DNA of 64,000 nt from Verrucomicrobiota bacterium (GTDB taxonomy: Bacteria; Verrucomicrobiota; Verrucomicrobiia; Limisphaerales; J093): positions 682,001 through 746,000 of the forward strand of contig JADJWF010000004.1 of assembly GCA_016716505.1 (NCBI GenBank). The letters run 5' to 3'. Positions 1 to 9,313 of this stretch are shown in pieces. Made by a program: the position numbers and the translations under genes. The notes beneath the pieces were generated by a model. It saw only the letters and a list, made by a program, of their open reading frames with translations, ran no database searches and was not told the origin of the DNA. Numbering within the stretch: the first letter of the stretch is position 1; every line of letters begins with the position of its first letter.

Positions 1-86
1 CACCGGGCATTCCGCCGGCCTGGCTGCCGGGGCTGCCGGGTTTGACCAACGAGCCGGCGCCAGCCCGCACGCCGCGACCGCGCTGA
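1..86 (+). CDS. C-terminal end of an unidentified protein (partial)
   Basis: One frame is open from the window edge to TGA at 84-86. It gives about 27 residues rich in Pro, Gly, Arg and Leu. The stretch is too short to assign to a family, and it could equally be chance open frame in GC-rich DNA. The 170 bases between its stop and mnmA show no further gene. Confidence 0.25.
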   Translation, partial: PGIPPAWLPGLPGLTNEPAPARTPRPR

Positions 87-256
87 GGGGCTCACAAAAC
101 GCGATTTAACCGGCCGCAAGGCTCTCAAGCCCGCTACCCGCAGCGGGCGTCCTGTTTGAGGTTGAATCTGTGTTGACTCGTTGAACCGGCACCGAGCCGG
201 GCTTCGGTTTGGGCGGGTTGCTTTACACCCCTGTACCGGAAACCTACTTTCGCGGC

Positions 257-1408
257 GTGTCAGGAAATTCGAAGACGCGCGTGGTGGTGGGGATGAGTGG
301 CGGAGTGGATTCGTCCACCGCCGCCGCGCTGCTGGTGGAACAGGGTTACGAGGTGGTGGGGATCACCCTCAAACTCTGGCCTCAAGACTGTCTGTCCCGC
401 GCGGAAGACAAATGCTGCGGGCCGCAGGCGGTGGCGGACGCGCGCGGCGTCTGCCATCGGCTGGGCATCCCGTTCTACCTCGTGGACGAGGCGGAGGACT
501 TCCAGCAGCAGGTCATCCAGTACTTCGCCGACGAGTACAAGGCCGGCCGCACGCCCAACCCGTGCGTCATGTGCAACGAGAAGCTCAAGTTCGGCACGCT
601 GCTCACCCGGGCGCGAAAACTCGGGGCCGAGTTCATCGCCACTGGACACTACGCCCGCGTCGAGCATGACCCCCAGAGCGGCCGCCGCCTGCTCAAGCGT
701 GGCCGCGATCCCCGGCGTGACCAGAGCTATTTCCTGTTTTCCCTGCGACAGGACCAACTGGCGCGGGCCTTGTTTCCGCTCGGCGGACTGCGCAAGGCCG
801 AAACGCGCGAAGTCGCGCGCGAGCGGGCGCTCAAGACCGCCAACAAGGAGGAGAGCATGGAGATCTGCTTTGTCCCGGACAACGACTACGGCCGGTTCCT
901 TCGGCAGGCGAAGCTGGTCGAGCCGCGCCGGGGCGAGATCGTGGATCTGCAGGGGCGGGTGCTGGGACACCACGACGGCGTCGAGTTTTACACCATCGGC
1001 CAACGGCGCGGTCTCGGCGTGTCGGCCGCCAAACCGCTTTACGTGGTGGACCTCGATCCGGGGCGGAATCGGGTGATTGTCGGGGACGATTCCGACCTCA
1101 GCCGCGAGGAATTCCGTGTTGAGCGGTGCAACTGGATTCCGTTCGCCGAGCCGCCGGCGAAACTCGAAGTGACCGCCAAGATTCGCTACAACCATCCGGG
1201 CACCCCGGCAACCGTGACGCCGCACGCCGATGGGAGCGCTTCAGTGCGATTGCACGTCCCGCAACGGGCCGTTACCCCGGGCCAGGCGTGTGTCTTTTAC
1301 CAGGATGACCTGGTGGTGGGGGGCGGTTGGATCGAACGGGCGCAACCTTCGGCTGCTCACGTCATTTCGGCGTCGTTCATGGCGGCTGCCCAGCCACCTG
1401 CGCAATGA
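257..1408 (+). CDS. mnmA: tRNA-specific 2-thiouridylase MnmA
   Basis: MnmA/TrmU family enzyme. It adenylates the wobble uridine 34 of Lys, Glu and Gln tRNAs and replaces its 2-oxygen with sulfur, in the cytoplasm. Read from the GTG at 257 (383 aa), the PP-loop SGGVDSS lies near residues 14-20. The catalytic cysteines are Cys103 (NPCVMCN) and Cys204 (MEICFVPD). The C-terminal beta-barrel reaches the usual GGGWIE, followed by about 25 extra residues. An in-frame TTG at 209 would add 16 residues; 257 is preferred because it gives the normal short N-terminus. No good Shine-Dalgarno precedes either start. The gene overlaps cutA by ATGA at 1405-1408, so the two are probably co-translated. Confidence 0.95.
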   Translation: MSGNSKTRVVVGMSGGVDSSTAAALLVEQGYEVVGITLKLWPQDCLSRAEDKCCGPQAVADARGVCHRLGIPFYLVDEAEDFQQQVIQYFADEYKAGRTPNPCVMCNEKLKFGTLLTRARKLGAEFIATGHYARVEHDPQSGRRLLKRGRDPRRDQSYFLFSLRQDQLARALFPLGGLRKAETREVARERALKTANKEESMEICFVPDNDYGRFLRQAKLVEPRRGEIVDLQGRVLGHHDGVEFYTIGQRRGLGVSAAKPLYVVDLDPGRNRVIVGDDSDLSREEFRVERCNWIPFAEPPAKLEVTAKIRYNHPGTPATVTPHADGSASVRLHVPQRAVTPGQACVFYQDDLVVGGGWIERAQPSAAHVISASFMAAAQPPAQ

Positions 1409-1728
1409 AATCCGCGGCCGTTGCCATCGTCCTCGTCACGGCGCCCGACCTGAAAACCGCCCGGACACTGGCGCGGGGCGCGCTCGAAGCCCGGCTGATC
1501 GCGTGCGCGAATCTGGTGCCGCGAATCGAATCGCACTACTGGTGGCAGGGGAAACTTGAGTCCGGGAAAGAGGTGCTGTTGATCCTTAAGACCACGCGCC
1601 GTCTGGTCCCAGCGCTCAAGAAGCTCGTCCTGGCGCACCACCCTTACGACACGGCGGAGTTCTTGGAACTCCCGGTGGCCGGCGGCAGCCAGAAATACCT
1701 CGACTGGCTGGCGACCAGCGTGCGTTGA
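1405..1728 (+). CDS. cutA: Divalent-cation tolerance protein CutA
   Basis: A 107-aa protein of the CutA1 family, small trimeric ferredoxin-like-fold proteins that bind divalent copper and were linked genetically to metal tolerance; their exact role is unsettled. The family signatures are visible: an N-terminal VLVTAP strand, the ARLIACANLVPRIES segment, the YWWQGK turn and the HPYDTAEFLELPV stretch. The ATG at 1405 overlaps the mnmA stop. Length matches the family (about 105-110 aa). The same frame is open back to 1327, but those codons belong to mnmA. Confidence 0.93.
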   Translation: MKSAAVAIVLVTAPDLKTARTLARGALEARLIACANLVPRIESHYWWQGKLESGKEVLLILKTTRRLVPALKKLVLAHHPYDTAEFLELPVAGGSQKYLDWLATSVR

Positions 1729-2061
1729 GCTATCCCAAGGTCACGGCGGTGCCGTTTCGTGGGATCAGCCACGAGCCGCCGCACCACGCTCCGGTCCGGT
1801 TGCAGCTTGGTTCAACGACCCGGTGGCCGGCCCGTTCTGTGCCGCCAGACGCACATTTTCCCGGCGGGTAATCGTGCGCTTACCTCCTGCCCCGCTTTAC
1901 GGGAACTTGGGTTTGAGAGATGCTGGCTCGGGTAGGGTCATACGGGGGGCCACATGTCGCGCCTCGAGTTTCCACTCGGTGGCCTCCGGCCTCCAACGGT
2001 GAATTCGACCGCCGGTCGAAGTTGCCGCCGTTACGCGGAGGCGGCCGCGCATGGGTTGCGG
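1729..2061. other. Intergenic region, no gene seen
   Basis: About 330 bases between cutA and the permease. Open frames exist on both strands but show no protein-like composition or domain. It holds GC-rich imperfect repeats such as ggcctccggcctcc near 1980 and presumably the upstream part of the next operon's control region. Confidence 0.5.
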
Positions 2062-2089
2062 TTGAAATGCGGCTCGCACCCGGTACTCT
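2062..2089 (+). promoter_or_regulatory. Candidate sigma-70-type promoter for the permease-SPFH run
   Basis: TTGAAA at 2062-2067 and TACTCT at 2084-2089 are separated by 16 bases, and the ATG of the permease follows 21 bases later. It is the only recognisable -35/-10 pair just upstream of a + strand run that has no gap over about 20 bases through 9113. Found by eye only. Confidence 0.35.
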
Positions 2090-2110
2090 ATCGCGCTCGA
2101 TTCGTTGGGA

Positions 2111-3070
2111 ATGCGACAGTTTCTGACCATCACGGCCAACACGTTCATGGAGCTGGTCCGGCAGCCGGTTTTTTTGCTGCTGATGACCGCGTCCGGCGTG
2201 TTCTCGGTGTTCCTCGCCGCTGTACCGTATTTCGGCTTTGGGGACGATCCGAAGATGGTGAAGGACAGCGTGCTGGCGGTGATGTTTCTGGCCGGCCTGC
2301 TGGGCGCGGCCCTGAGCGCGTCGGCGTCGCTGGCGCATGAGATTCGGGGCGGGACGGCGCTGGCGGTTCTGGCCAAGCCCGTCAGCCGCACCCAGTTCAT
2401 CCTGGCCAAGTACTGCGGGCTGGCGGGGGCGCTGACCCTCCTGGCGTATTTCAACAGCCTCTCCGTCCTCCTGGCCAGCCGCATGGCGGTGGACGCCTAC
2501 GACGATGCGGACACCGCGTCTCTGTCCATTTACATGGGGGCCGTGGTCGTGGCTTATCTGGTGGCGGCCTTCATCAACTACTTCCTCGACCGGCCGTTCG
2601 TTCCCAACGCCGTCTTTGCTCTGACGTTGTTGGCGACGCTGGCGCTGGTGTACATCGCTTTTTTCACCTCGCGCACCCTGGCTTTCGCCGGCACGGCGCG
2701 CGTGGACTGGCGGTTGCTGCCGGCGATGGTGCTGCTCCTGTTTGCCCTGTGGATTCTGGCGGGTGTGGCGCTGGCCTGCTCGACGCGGCTGGACATGATC
2801 GCCACGCTCGCCGTGTGCCTGGGGGTGTTTCTGGTGGGCTTGATGTCCGACTACCTGTTCGGAACTCGCGCCGATCAGGGGCAGTGGTGGGCGTCGGTCA
2901 TCTACGCCGTCCTGCCCAACTGGCAGTTGTTCTGGATGGCCGACGCGCTGGAGGGCCAAAAGACCGTGCCGTGGGAGTATGTTGCGCGGGCCGCGGGGTA
3001 TTTGGTGGGGTATCTCGGCGCCGCGCTCGCGCTCGCGCTGCTGTTGTTCGAGGACCGGGAATTGGGTTGA
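2111..3070 (+). CDS. ABC-2 type transporter permease
   Basis: A 319-aa integral membrane protein with about six to seven hydrophobic segments. Its start (MRQFLTITANTFMEL) and the following RQPVFLLLM, together with the middle motif AVLAKPVSRTQFILAKY, are typical of NosY/ABC-2 permeases, where that amphipathic stretch contacts the ATPase. It should form the membrane half of an exporter, but no ABC ATPase gene lies in the window and the substrate is unknown. Start 2111 (ATG) is chosen over the in-frame TTG six bases upstream. Only seven bases separate it from the SPFH gene, so the two are probably one operon. Confidence 0.85.
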   Translation: MRQFLTITANTFMELVRQPVFLLLMTASGVFSVFLAAVPYFGFGDDPKMVKDSVLAVMFLAGLLGAALSASASLAHEIRGGTALAVLAKPVSRTQFILAKYCGLAGALTLLAYFNSLSVLLASRMAVDAYDDADTASLSIYMGAVVVAYLVAAFINYFLDRPFVPNAVFALTLLATLALVYIAFFTSRTLAFAGTARVDWRLLPAMVLLLFALWILAGVALACSTRLDMIATLAVCLGVFLVGLMSDYLFGTRADQGQWWASVIYAVLPNWQLFWMADALEGQKTVPWEYVARAAGYLVGYLGAALALALLLFEDRELG

Positions 3071-3077
3071 AGCTGAC

Positions 3078-4970
3078 ATGGAACAGAACCTGAAGCGTAA
3101 GGCGCTCGTCAATCTGCTGCTCTTGCTGGTCTTGGGCCTGGTCGGCGCCGTGGTGGCACGCTATGCGAATTCCGCGACGGGGATCACCGGCGCGGTGTTC
3201 ATGCTGCTGGGGACGCTGGTGGCGGCGGTCAGTTGGTTCCAACTGCGGCTCGAGGAGCGGGAAAACTTGGAGCGCCTGGAGTTCGACGAGTTGAAGCGGT
3301 CCGCGCGCGCCAGTTCCGCCCTGTTCAACGATCCGGCGGCGGACACGTTCCCGGCCCGGCGGGCGCGGGAGCAGTTCGAGAAGTTCTTCGTGCCGGCGTT
3401 CTCCCTCGCGCTGCTGGTCTTGCAAGGGGTGGCCGCCTTTTACCTGTGGCGACGCGCCGGGGAGGACCAGCCCGCCACGGTGCAGCAGGCGACCGTGGCG
3501 ATGACCATCTTCGGGGTCATTGCGCTGAGTTGTTTCCAGTTTGGGAAGTACAGCGCCGTGTACGCCCGGCTCGAAAACGCGCGGCTGCTCCGGCCTGGAG
3601 CGAGCTACCTGTTGCTGGGCGCGGTGCTAAGCGTGCTGGCGACCGCCGTCGAAATCGCCGGCTGGTCCGGCTACCCGGGGGTGGACGTGATCGTCGCGCG
3701 GGTGCTGGTTGTCTTCCTCGGCATGGTGGCGGTCGAGAGCGCGCTGGCACTGATCTTCGAAATCTACCGGCCACGCGTAAAGGGGCAGGTCGCCCATCCG
3801 CTGTACGAGAGCCGGCTGATCGGGCTGCTCGGCCAACCGGGCGGCCTGATCAAGACGGCGGCGCAGGCGCTCGACTACCAGTTCGGATTCAAGGTTTCGG
3901 AAACGTGGTTCTACCAGTTCCTCGAGAAGGCGCTGTCATGGCTGATCCTGCTGCAGATCGGTTTGCTCGTCCTTTCCACGACCGTCGTGTTCATCAACCC
4001 CGGTGAGCAGGCGCTGCTGGAGCGGTTCGGGAAACCCGTCGCCGGCCGCGAGGTGCTCGGCCCGGGTGCGCACTTCAAGCTGCCCTGGCCGGTGGATCGG
4101 GTGCATCGGTACCAAACCGACCTCATCCAGAGTTTCCGGGTCGGCTTGGTGCCCGACGAAGACGCCGAAGCCCGGCGCGTGATGCTATGGACCAAGGCCC
4201 ACGCCAAGGAGGAATTCAACATGCTCGTGGCCAGCCGCCTGGACGAGACCGAGTCGGGCGCCGGCGAGCGTCCCGTGCCGGTCAACCTGCTCTCCGTGGA
4301 CATCCCGGTGCAGTATCAGGTGTCCGACCTCCGCGCCTTTGCGTACAACCACGCCAACGCGCACGACATGCTGCAGCGGCTGTCCTACGCCGTCGTCAGC
4401 CGCTACTTCGTCAACGTGGACTTCGATCTGATCATGTCGGTCGGCCGACAGGAGGCGGCGGAGGAGTTGCGGCGGCGCATTCAGGCGCGGGCGGATGCGT
4501 ACCAGCTCGGCGTCCGGATCCTGTTTGTCGGCCTGCACAGCGTGCATCCGCCGGTCAAGATCGCGCCCGAGTTTGAGCGGGTGATCGGCGCCTTCCAGGA
4601 CCGCGAAACGACCAACCTCTTTGCCCGGGCCATCGCGGCCGAACTCCTGCCGCTGGCGGAAGCCGAGGCCGCCGAGAAGACCAACCGCGCCGAGGCTCTG
4701 CGGGTCCGGGCCATCGCCGGCTCCGCCGCCACGGCCGCCCGGTTCACCAATCAGATCGCGGCTTATCGCGCGGCGCCGGACGTGTACCGGCTGCGCGCCT
4801 ATCTGGACACACTCGGCCGCTCGATCGCCACCGCCCGCAAATACGTGGTCGTGCCGACCAACACGCACGACGTGGTGACGATCAACCTCGAAGACAAGAT
4901 CCGCGAAGACATCCTGAGCGAACTGCGGGTGCCGCCGCCCCGCGCCTCCACCACTGCCACCAATCGCTGA
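3078..4970 (+). CDS. SPFH-domain (HflK-like) protein with large N-terminal membrane domain
   Basis: A 630-aa protein in two halves. Residues 1 to about 310 hold seven predicted membrane helices, the first being LVNLLLLLVLGLVGAVVA. An SPFH/band-7 domain follows, starting at NPGEQALLERFGKPVAG, then an alanine/glutamate-rich coiled coil (ELLPLAEAEAAEKTNRAEAL). Classical HflK is about 400 aa with one helix, so the extra polytopic domain is unusual. HflK-HflC complexes form cage-like assemblies around the FtsH protease in the inner membrane; whether this paralogue does so is inference. It is followed after 20 bases by an HflC-like gene. The ATG at 3078 is used; upstream in-frame codons overlap the permease. 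Confidence 0.85.
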   Translation: MEQNLKRKALVNLLLLLVLGLVGAVVARYANSATGITGAVFMLLGTLVAAVSWFQLRLEERENLERLEFDELKRSARASSALFNDPAADTFPARRAREQFEKFFVPAFSLALLVLQGVAAFYLWRRAGEDQPATVQQATVAMTIFGVIALSCFQFGKYSAVYARLENARLLRPGASYLLLGAVLSVLATAVEIAGWSGYPGVDVIVARVLVVFLGMVAVESALALIFEIYRPRVKGQVAHPLYESRLIGLLGQPGGLIKTAAQALDYQFGFKVSETWFYQFLEKALSWLILLQIGLLVLSTTVVFINPGEQALLERFGKPVAGREVLGPGAHFKLPWPVDRVHRYQTDLIQSFRVGLVPDEDAEARRVMLWTKAHAKEEFNMLVASRLDETESGAGERPVPVNLLSVDIPVQYQVSDLRAFAYNHANAHDMLQRLSYAVVSRYFVNVDFDLIMSVGRQEAAEELRRRIQARADAYQLGVRILFVGLHSVHPPVKIAPEFERVIGAFQDRETTNLFARAIAAELLPLAEAEAAEKTNRAEALRVRAIAGSAATAARFTNQIAAYRAAPDVYRLRAYLDTLGRSIATARKYVVVPTNTHDVVTINLEDKIREDILSELRVPPPRASTTATNR

Positions 4971-4990
4971 TCCACGCTCCTTTCCCCACC

Positions 4991-5890
4991 ATGAAGCGCA
5001 ATCCCATCACGATCATCACCGCCGTTCTGGTCGGCTTGATCTTCGCCGCCCTGCTGTTCCTGTTCCAGGTGCGACAAACCGAGGTGGCCATCGTCACCAC
5101 CTTCGGCAAGTACGGCGACGCGCCCAAGGGCCCGGGCGTCCATTTCCGCCTGCCGTGGCCGATCCAGAACGTTCACCGCTTCGACAACCGCGTGCAGAAC
5201 TTCGAGAAGAAGTTCGATCAGACGACCACGCGCGACAGCCAGACGCTGCTGATGGACGTGTTTGTCGGCTGGAAGGTGGCCGATCCGCGCGTGTTCCTCG
5301 AACGCTTCGGCGGCGACGTCACGCGCGCCGAGAACAACCTCGATGGCCTGCTGCGCGACGCCAAGAACAGCGTCGTCGGCCGGCATCCGCTCAATCACTT
5401 CATCTCCACCAATCCGCAGGACCTGCGCTTCGACGAGATCGAGCGGGAAATGCTGGACCTCGTGAAGCCCCAGGCCGCTGCCAACTACGGCATCGAAATC
5501 GTGCTGCTGGGCATCAAGCAAATCGGCCTGCCCGAGTCCGTTACCACCAAGGTCTTTGAGCGCATGAAGGCCGAGCGCGAAAAGCTCATCAAGCAGTACC
5601 GCGGCGAGGGCGACGGGCTGGCCCGGAAGATTCGCGCCGATGCGGAGTTGAAGCGCGAGCAAATCCTCGCGGAAGCCGAGCGCCAGGCAACCATCATCCG
5701 TGGTGCGGCCGACGCGCGCGCGGCGGACGCCCTGAAGGCGTTCGAGCAGGAGCCGGAGCTGGCGAAATTCCTGTTGAAGCTGGACGCCTTGGAACAGTCG
5801 CTCAAGGAGCGCTCGACGTTGATCCTCGATCCGCAGACGCCGCCGTTTGATCTGCTGCGCAGCGGTCCGCCGACCGGCGGCCAACCCTGA
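4991..5890 (+). CDS. hflC: SPFH-domain protein, HflC-like
   Basis: A 299-aa protein with one N-terminal membrane helix (residues about 6-26), then RQTEVAIVTTFGKYGD opening the SPFH domain and a charged coiled coil near residues 195-250 (AERQATIIRGAADARAADAL), as in HflC. HflC sits in the inner membrane facing the periplasm and modulates FtsH proteolysis with HflK. The neighbours on both sides are also SPFH proteins, so a hetero-oligomeric membrane assembly is likely. Length and architecture are normal for HflC, but assignment to HflC rather than another stomatin-like subfamily rests only on similarity by eye. Confidence 0.85.
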   Translation: MKRNPITIITAVLVGLIFAALLFLFQVRQTEVAIVTTFGKYGDAPKGPGVHFRLPWPIQNVHRFDNRVQNFEKKFDQTTTRDSQTLLMDVFVGWKVADPRVFLERFGGDVTRAENNLDGLLRDAKNSVVGRHPLNHFISTNPQDLRFDEIEREMLDLVKPQAAANYGIEIVLLGIKQIGLPESVTTKVFERMKAEREKLIKQYRGEGDGLARKIRADAELKREQILAEAERQATIIRGAADARAADALKAFEQEPELAKFLLKLDALEQSLKERSTLILDPQTPPFDLLRSGPPTGGQP

Positions 5891-5904
5891 ACTCTCCGGC
5901 ACCC

Positions 5905-7026
5905 ATGAGCGATCCCCACGATCATCTGCCGCCCGTGCCCGAGCACCCGGAGCACCGGCGTGAACCGGCCGCGCCCGCTGCGCCGGAGCCCGCGCCGGCG
6001 GTCATCGAGGACAGCAGTTCGGTGGCGCTGTCCGAGGCGCTGGCCTCCAGCTTCCGGGTGGTCAAGTTCGTGATGAGCATCCTGGTGCTCGTCTTCCTGC
6101 TCTCGGGGGTGTTTGTGGTGAAACCCAACGAGGTCGCCGTGCTGCTCCGGCTGGGCCGGCCGGTGGGCGTCGGCGAATCGCAGTTGCTCAAACCCGGCTG
6201 GCACTTCGCCTTCCCGTACCCGATTGACGAAAAGGTCCGGATTCCCATCGGGCAGAGCATGGCCATCACCTCGACCACCGGCTGGCACGTGCAGACCGCG
6301 GAAGAAATCGCCGCCGGCCTCGAACCTCAGCCCCGCGGGTCGCTCAGCCCGGAGGTGGACGGCTACGCGGTGTCGGCCGACGGCAACATCATTCACGCGC
6401 GGGCCACGGTCCGGTACCGGATCACGGATCCCCTGAGCTACGAATTCGAGTTCTTGAACGTCACCCGCATCCTCACCAACGTGGTCAACAATGCCCTGAT
6501 CTACGCCGCCTCCCGCATGACGGCCGACGCCATCCTCTACACGGACAAAGCGGCCTACCGCGACCTCGTGCTCGGCCGGGTTGCCCAGAAGGTCAGCGAC
6601 CTCCGTCTTGGCATTGCCCTCGAACCGAGTGACGTCGAAACCAAGGCGCCCGCGGACGTTCGCCCCGCTTTCGAGCAGGTGGTGGCGGCCAGCCAGGATC
6701 GCAGCCGCGCGGTCCGAACTGCGGAGGGCGACCGCGATGAACTGCTCCGCAAGGCGATCGGCGAGGCCCAGGAGATCACCAATCGCGGACTTTCGGCCAG
6801 CAACCGCCTGGTCAGCCAGATCGAAAGCGAAGTGTCGCGCTTTAACGATCTGCTGCCTCACTATCGCCGGGACCGCGACCTGCTGGAGCAGCGTCTGCTC
6901 CTCACCACGGTGGGCCGGGTGCTCACCAACGCCAACGACAAGTTCTTCCAACCGCCGCGCGTGGACGAGCTCCGGCTCCAGTTGAGCCGCGAGCCCATCA
7001 CGCGCCCGCCCGCGGAAACGCGCTGA
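5905..7026 (+). CDS. hflK: SPFH-domain protein, HflK-like
   Basis: A 373-aa protein. A Pro/Ala-rich cytoplasmic head (residues 1 to about 45) is followed by one membrane helix (VVKFVMSILVLVFLLSGVFV), the SPFH entry KPNEVAVLLRLGRPVGVG, and a C-terminal helical region with SNRLVSQIESEVSRFNDLLPHYRRD. This is the layout of HflK. It lies 14 bases after the HflC-like gene and 14 bases before the metal ATPase, giving three consecutive SPFH proteins of different sizes. A proline-rich start is common in HflK and is not diagnostic of function. Confidence 0.85.
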   Translation: MSDPHDHLPPVPEHPEHRREPAAPAAPEPAPAVIEDSSSVALSEALASSFRVVKFVMSILVLVFLLSGVFVVKPNEVAVLLRLGRPVGVGESQLLKPGWHFAFPYPIDEKVRIPIGQSMAITSTTGWHVQTAEEIAAGLEPQPRGSLSPEVDGYAVSADGNIIHARATVRYRITDPLSYEFEFLNVTRILTNVVNNALIYAASRMTADAILYTDKAAYRDLVLGRVAQKVSDLRLGIALEPSDVETKAPADVRPAFEQVVAASQDRSRAVRTAEGDRDELLRKAIGEAQEITNRGLSASNRLVSQIESEVSRFNDLLPHYRRDRDLLEQRLLLTTVGRVLTNANDKFFQPPRVDELRLQLSREPITRPPAETR

Positions 7027-7040
7027 ACCGCCCCGCTGCC

Positions 7041-9113
7041 ATGCAAGTCACCTCCCTGCTCAGTCGCGCTGAATCGTCCACCGGCAATCGCCACGACGAT
7101 CCCCACCATCACCACGATCACGACCACGACCACGACCACTGCGAATCGTGCGGCCACGATCACACCCACATCCCCGTGCGCCTGCCGCAGACCCTCGTGG
7201 GGCTGATCTTCATCCTGAACAGCTACGTGGTGGGCTGGCTGTTTTCGGGCGGTGAGATGATCGCCAGCGCCAGCGCCATGATCGGGGCAATCATTCTCGG
7301 CACCCCGATCATCCTCACCTCCATCAAGGACCTCCGGCGCGGCGTGCTGAGCATCAACGAACTGGTCAGCATCGCGGTGCTGGCGTCTTTCGCGGAAGGT
7401 TCCTTCGGGGCTGGCAGCCAGGCGGCCGGCTACCAGACCGCCGGCTTGGTCGCGTTCTTCATGCTGCTGGGCGAGATCATCGAAACCCGCACCGCCGCCG
7501 GCGCCCGGGCTTCGATCGAGTCCCTCATCCGCTTGGCGCCCACCAAGGCCCGTCGCCTCCTGCCTGACGGCCGCGAGGAGGAAGTGGCTGCCAGCGAACT
7601 CAAGGTCGGCGACGTCATTCGCATCCGCCCCGGCGACAACGTGGCCGCCGACGGCGTGATCGTCAGTGGCCAGGGCTCCTTCAACCAGGCCAACATCACC
7701 GGCGAATCCCTGCCCGTGGACAAGAGCCCCGGCGACCAGGTGTTTGCCGCCACCACCAACCTCACTGGCGTGCTCGAGATCAAGGTCACGCGCGCGGGCA
7801 CCGACACCACCTTGGGGCGCGTCCGCGACCTCATTCTCGCCGCCGAAAAGACCAAGCTGCCGTTCATGCGGATTGTGGACCAGTACATGGGCTATTACAC
7901 GCCGTTGGTGCTGGTGCTGGGCGCGCTGGTCTGGGCGTTCACCCACGACCTCAACCGCGTCATTGCCGTGCTGGTGGTGGCCTGTCCCTGCGCCTTCATT
8001 CTCGCGTCGCCCACGGCGCTGGTGGCCGCGCTCTCCGCGGCGGCGCGTCTGGGCATCCTCGTGAAAAACGTCGGTGATCTTGAACTCGCTGCGCGCATCA
8101 ATGCCTTCATCTTCGACAAGACCGGCACGCTGACCACCGGCCGCCTGGCGGTCAGCCGCCTGGCGCCGGTCGAGGGGGTGAAGCCGGCGGAGCTGCTCCG
8201 GGTGGCGGCGTCAGCCGAGCGCTACAGCAACCACCCCACCGCCAAGGCGCTCCTCAGTCTGGCCGAGGAAGCCGGTGTGCCGCTGACCGAGCCGGCCGAT
8301 TTCGCCGAAACCGCCGGGCGAGGCGTCAAGGCGCGGATCGAGGGCGTCGAAGTGGTGGTGGGCCGGGCGCAATGGTTGAAGGATCGCGGCATTCAGGAAG
8401 ACCTCGCGAAGTCCGTGGACCTGAATGAAACCGAGGGTTTCAGCCTCATCTACGTGGCCCGCGACGGGAAGTTCATCGGCTGGATTGGCTTGCGCGACCA
8501 GACGCGGGCCGAGGCGAAGGAATCCCTTGCCTCTCTGCTTCAAGCCGGCGTTCGCCGGGTGGCGATGGTTTCCGGGGACCGGCAGCCCGTGGCCGCCCGC
8601 GTCGCGCGCGAAATCGGCTGTGAGGAAGTCGCGGCCGAGTGCCTGCCGCAGAACAAGGTGGACTTCGTCCGGCAGGTCCGGGCCAAGGGCTACCGGGTGG
8701 CGGTGGTGGGCGACGGCGTGAACGACGCGCCGGCCTTGGCAGCGGGCGACATCGGCATCGCGATGGGCGCTGCGGGCAGCGAAGTGGCCATCAACAGCGC
8801 CACCATCGCGCTGATGAACAACGACCTGCGGCGCTTGCCCTTCCTGATCCGGCTCTCGCGCACCACACGCAGTGTCATCAATCAGAACTTGCTCTTCGGG
8901 GTGTTCTTCATCGTCGGCGGTCTCACACTGGCGGCCTTCGGCTACATCAACCCGATCGTGGCGGCCATCATGCACAACGCTGGTTCGTTGATGGTCGTGT
9001 TCAACAGCGCGCGCCTCGTGCGTCAGGGCGAGGAGCTCGAACCCTTTACCGCCGGCAGCACCGCGGCGGCATCCACTCCTCCCGCGCCCAAGCTCGCGCC
9101 CCAAGCCGCTTGA
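7041..9113 (+). CDS. Heavy-metal translocating P1B-type ATPase
   Basis: A 690-aa metal-exporting P-type ATPase of the inner membrane. The N-terminus (residues about 20-45) is a His/Asp-rich run with one CxxC-like pair (CESCGHDHTH), a likely metal-binding tail replacing a full HMA domain. Core motifs are intact: TGES in the actuator domain, ACPCAFILASPTA in helix 6 (Cys near 315), DKTGTLT (Asp near 359), SNHPTAKAL with the HP dipeptide, and GDGVNDAPAL. The last helices carry HNAGSLMVVFNSARL. This combination does not let me choose confidently between Zn/Cd, Co and Cu subgroups. It ends the permease-SPFH run, linking metal efflux to the membrane-quality genes. Confidence 0.93.
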   Translation: MQVTSLLSRAESSTGNRHDDPHHHHDHDHDHDHCESCGHDHTHIPVRLPQTLVGLIFILNSYVVGWLFSGGEMIASASAMIGAIILGTPIILTSIKDLRRGVLSINELVSIAVLASFAEGSFGAGSQAAGYQTAGLVAFFMLLGEIIETRTAAGARASIESLIRLAPTKARRLLPDGREEEVAASELKVGDVIRIRPGDNVAADGVIVSGQGSFNQANITGESLPVDKSPGDQVFAATTNLTGVLEIKVTRAGTDTTLGRVRDLILAAEKTKLPFMRIVDQYMGYYTPLVLVLGALVWAFTHDLNRVIAVLVVACPCAFILASPTALVAALSAAARLGILVKNVGDLELAARINAFIFDKTGTLTTGRLAVSRLAPVEGVKPAELLRVAASAERYSNHPTAKALLSLAEEAGVPLTEPADFAETAGRGVKARIEGVEVVVGRAQWLKDRGIQEDLAKSVDLNETEGFSLIYVARDGKFIGWIGLRDQTRAEAKESLASLLQAGVRRVAMVSGDRQPVAARVAREIGCEEVAAECLPQNKVDFVRQVRAKGYRVAVVGDGVNDAPALAAGDIGIAMGAAGSEVAINSATIALMNNDLRRLPFLIRLSRTTRSVINQNLLFGVFFIVGGLTLAAFGYINPIVAAIMHNAGSLMVVFNSARLVRQGEELEPFTAGSTAAASTPPAPKLAPQAA

Positions 9114-9313
9114 GCCGGGTAGCAACCGGCGGGCCTTGGAACGCCGCCCGATTCCGTCCCGTTAAACAGGGCGGCGGCGCAGCGGGAGCGACAGACCCGC
9201 GCTGCCCATCCGAAGACCTCCCGGCGGACACGTCGGGGGGGGCGGGCCGGCGTCGCTCCTTTGCGGCTCGCTCTCCGTTGGCCTTGAACCCCGCCTTGGA
9301 AGAGCGACTTTCA
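9114..9313. other. Convergent intergenic region
   Basis: Between the ATPase (+) and the last gene of the PEP-CTERM array (-). GC-rich, with an inverted pair around gcgggccggcgtcgc, but no clear T-tailed terminator. No gene seen. Confidence 0.4.

Noticed and set aside
1880..3112. 410-codon minus-strand frame over the permease gene
   Set aside because: Gln/Arg/His-rich translation typical of an antisense shadow. The + strand permease has membrane helices and family motifs.
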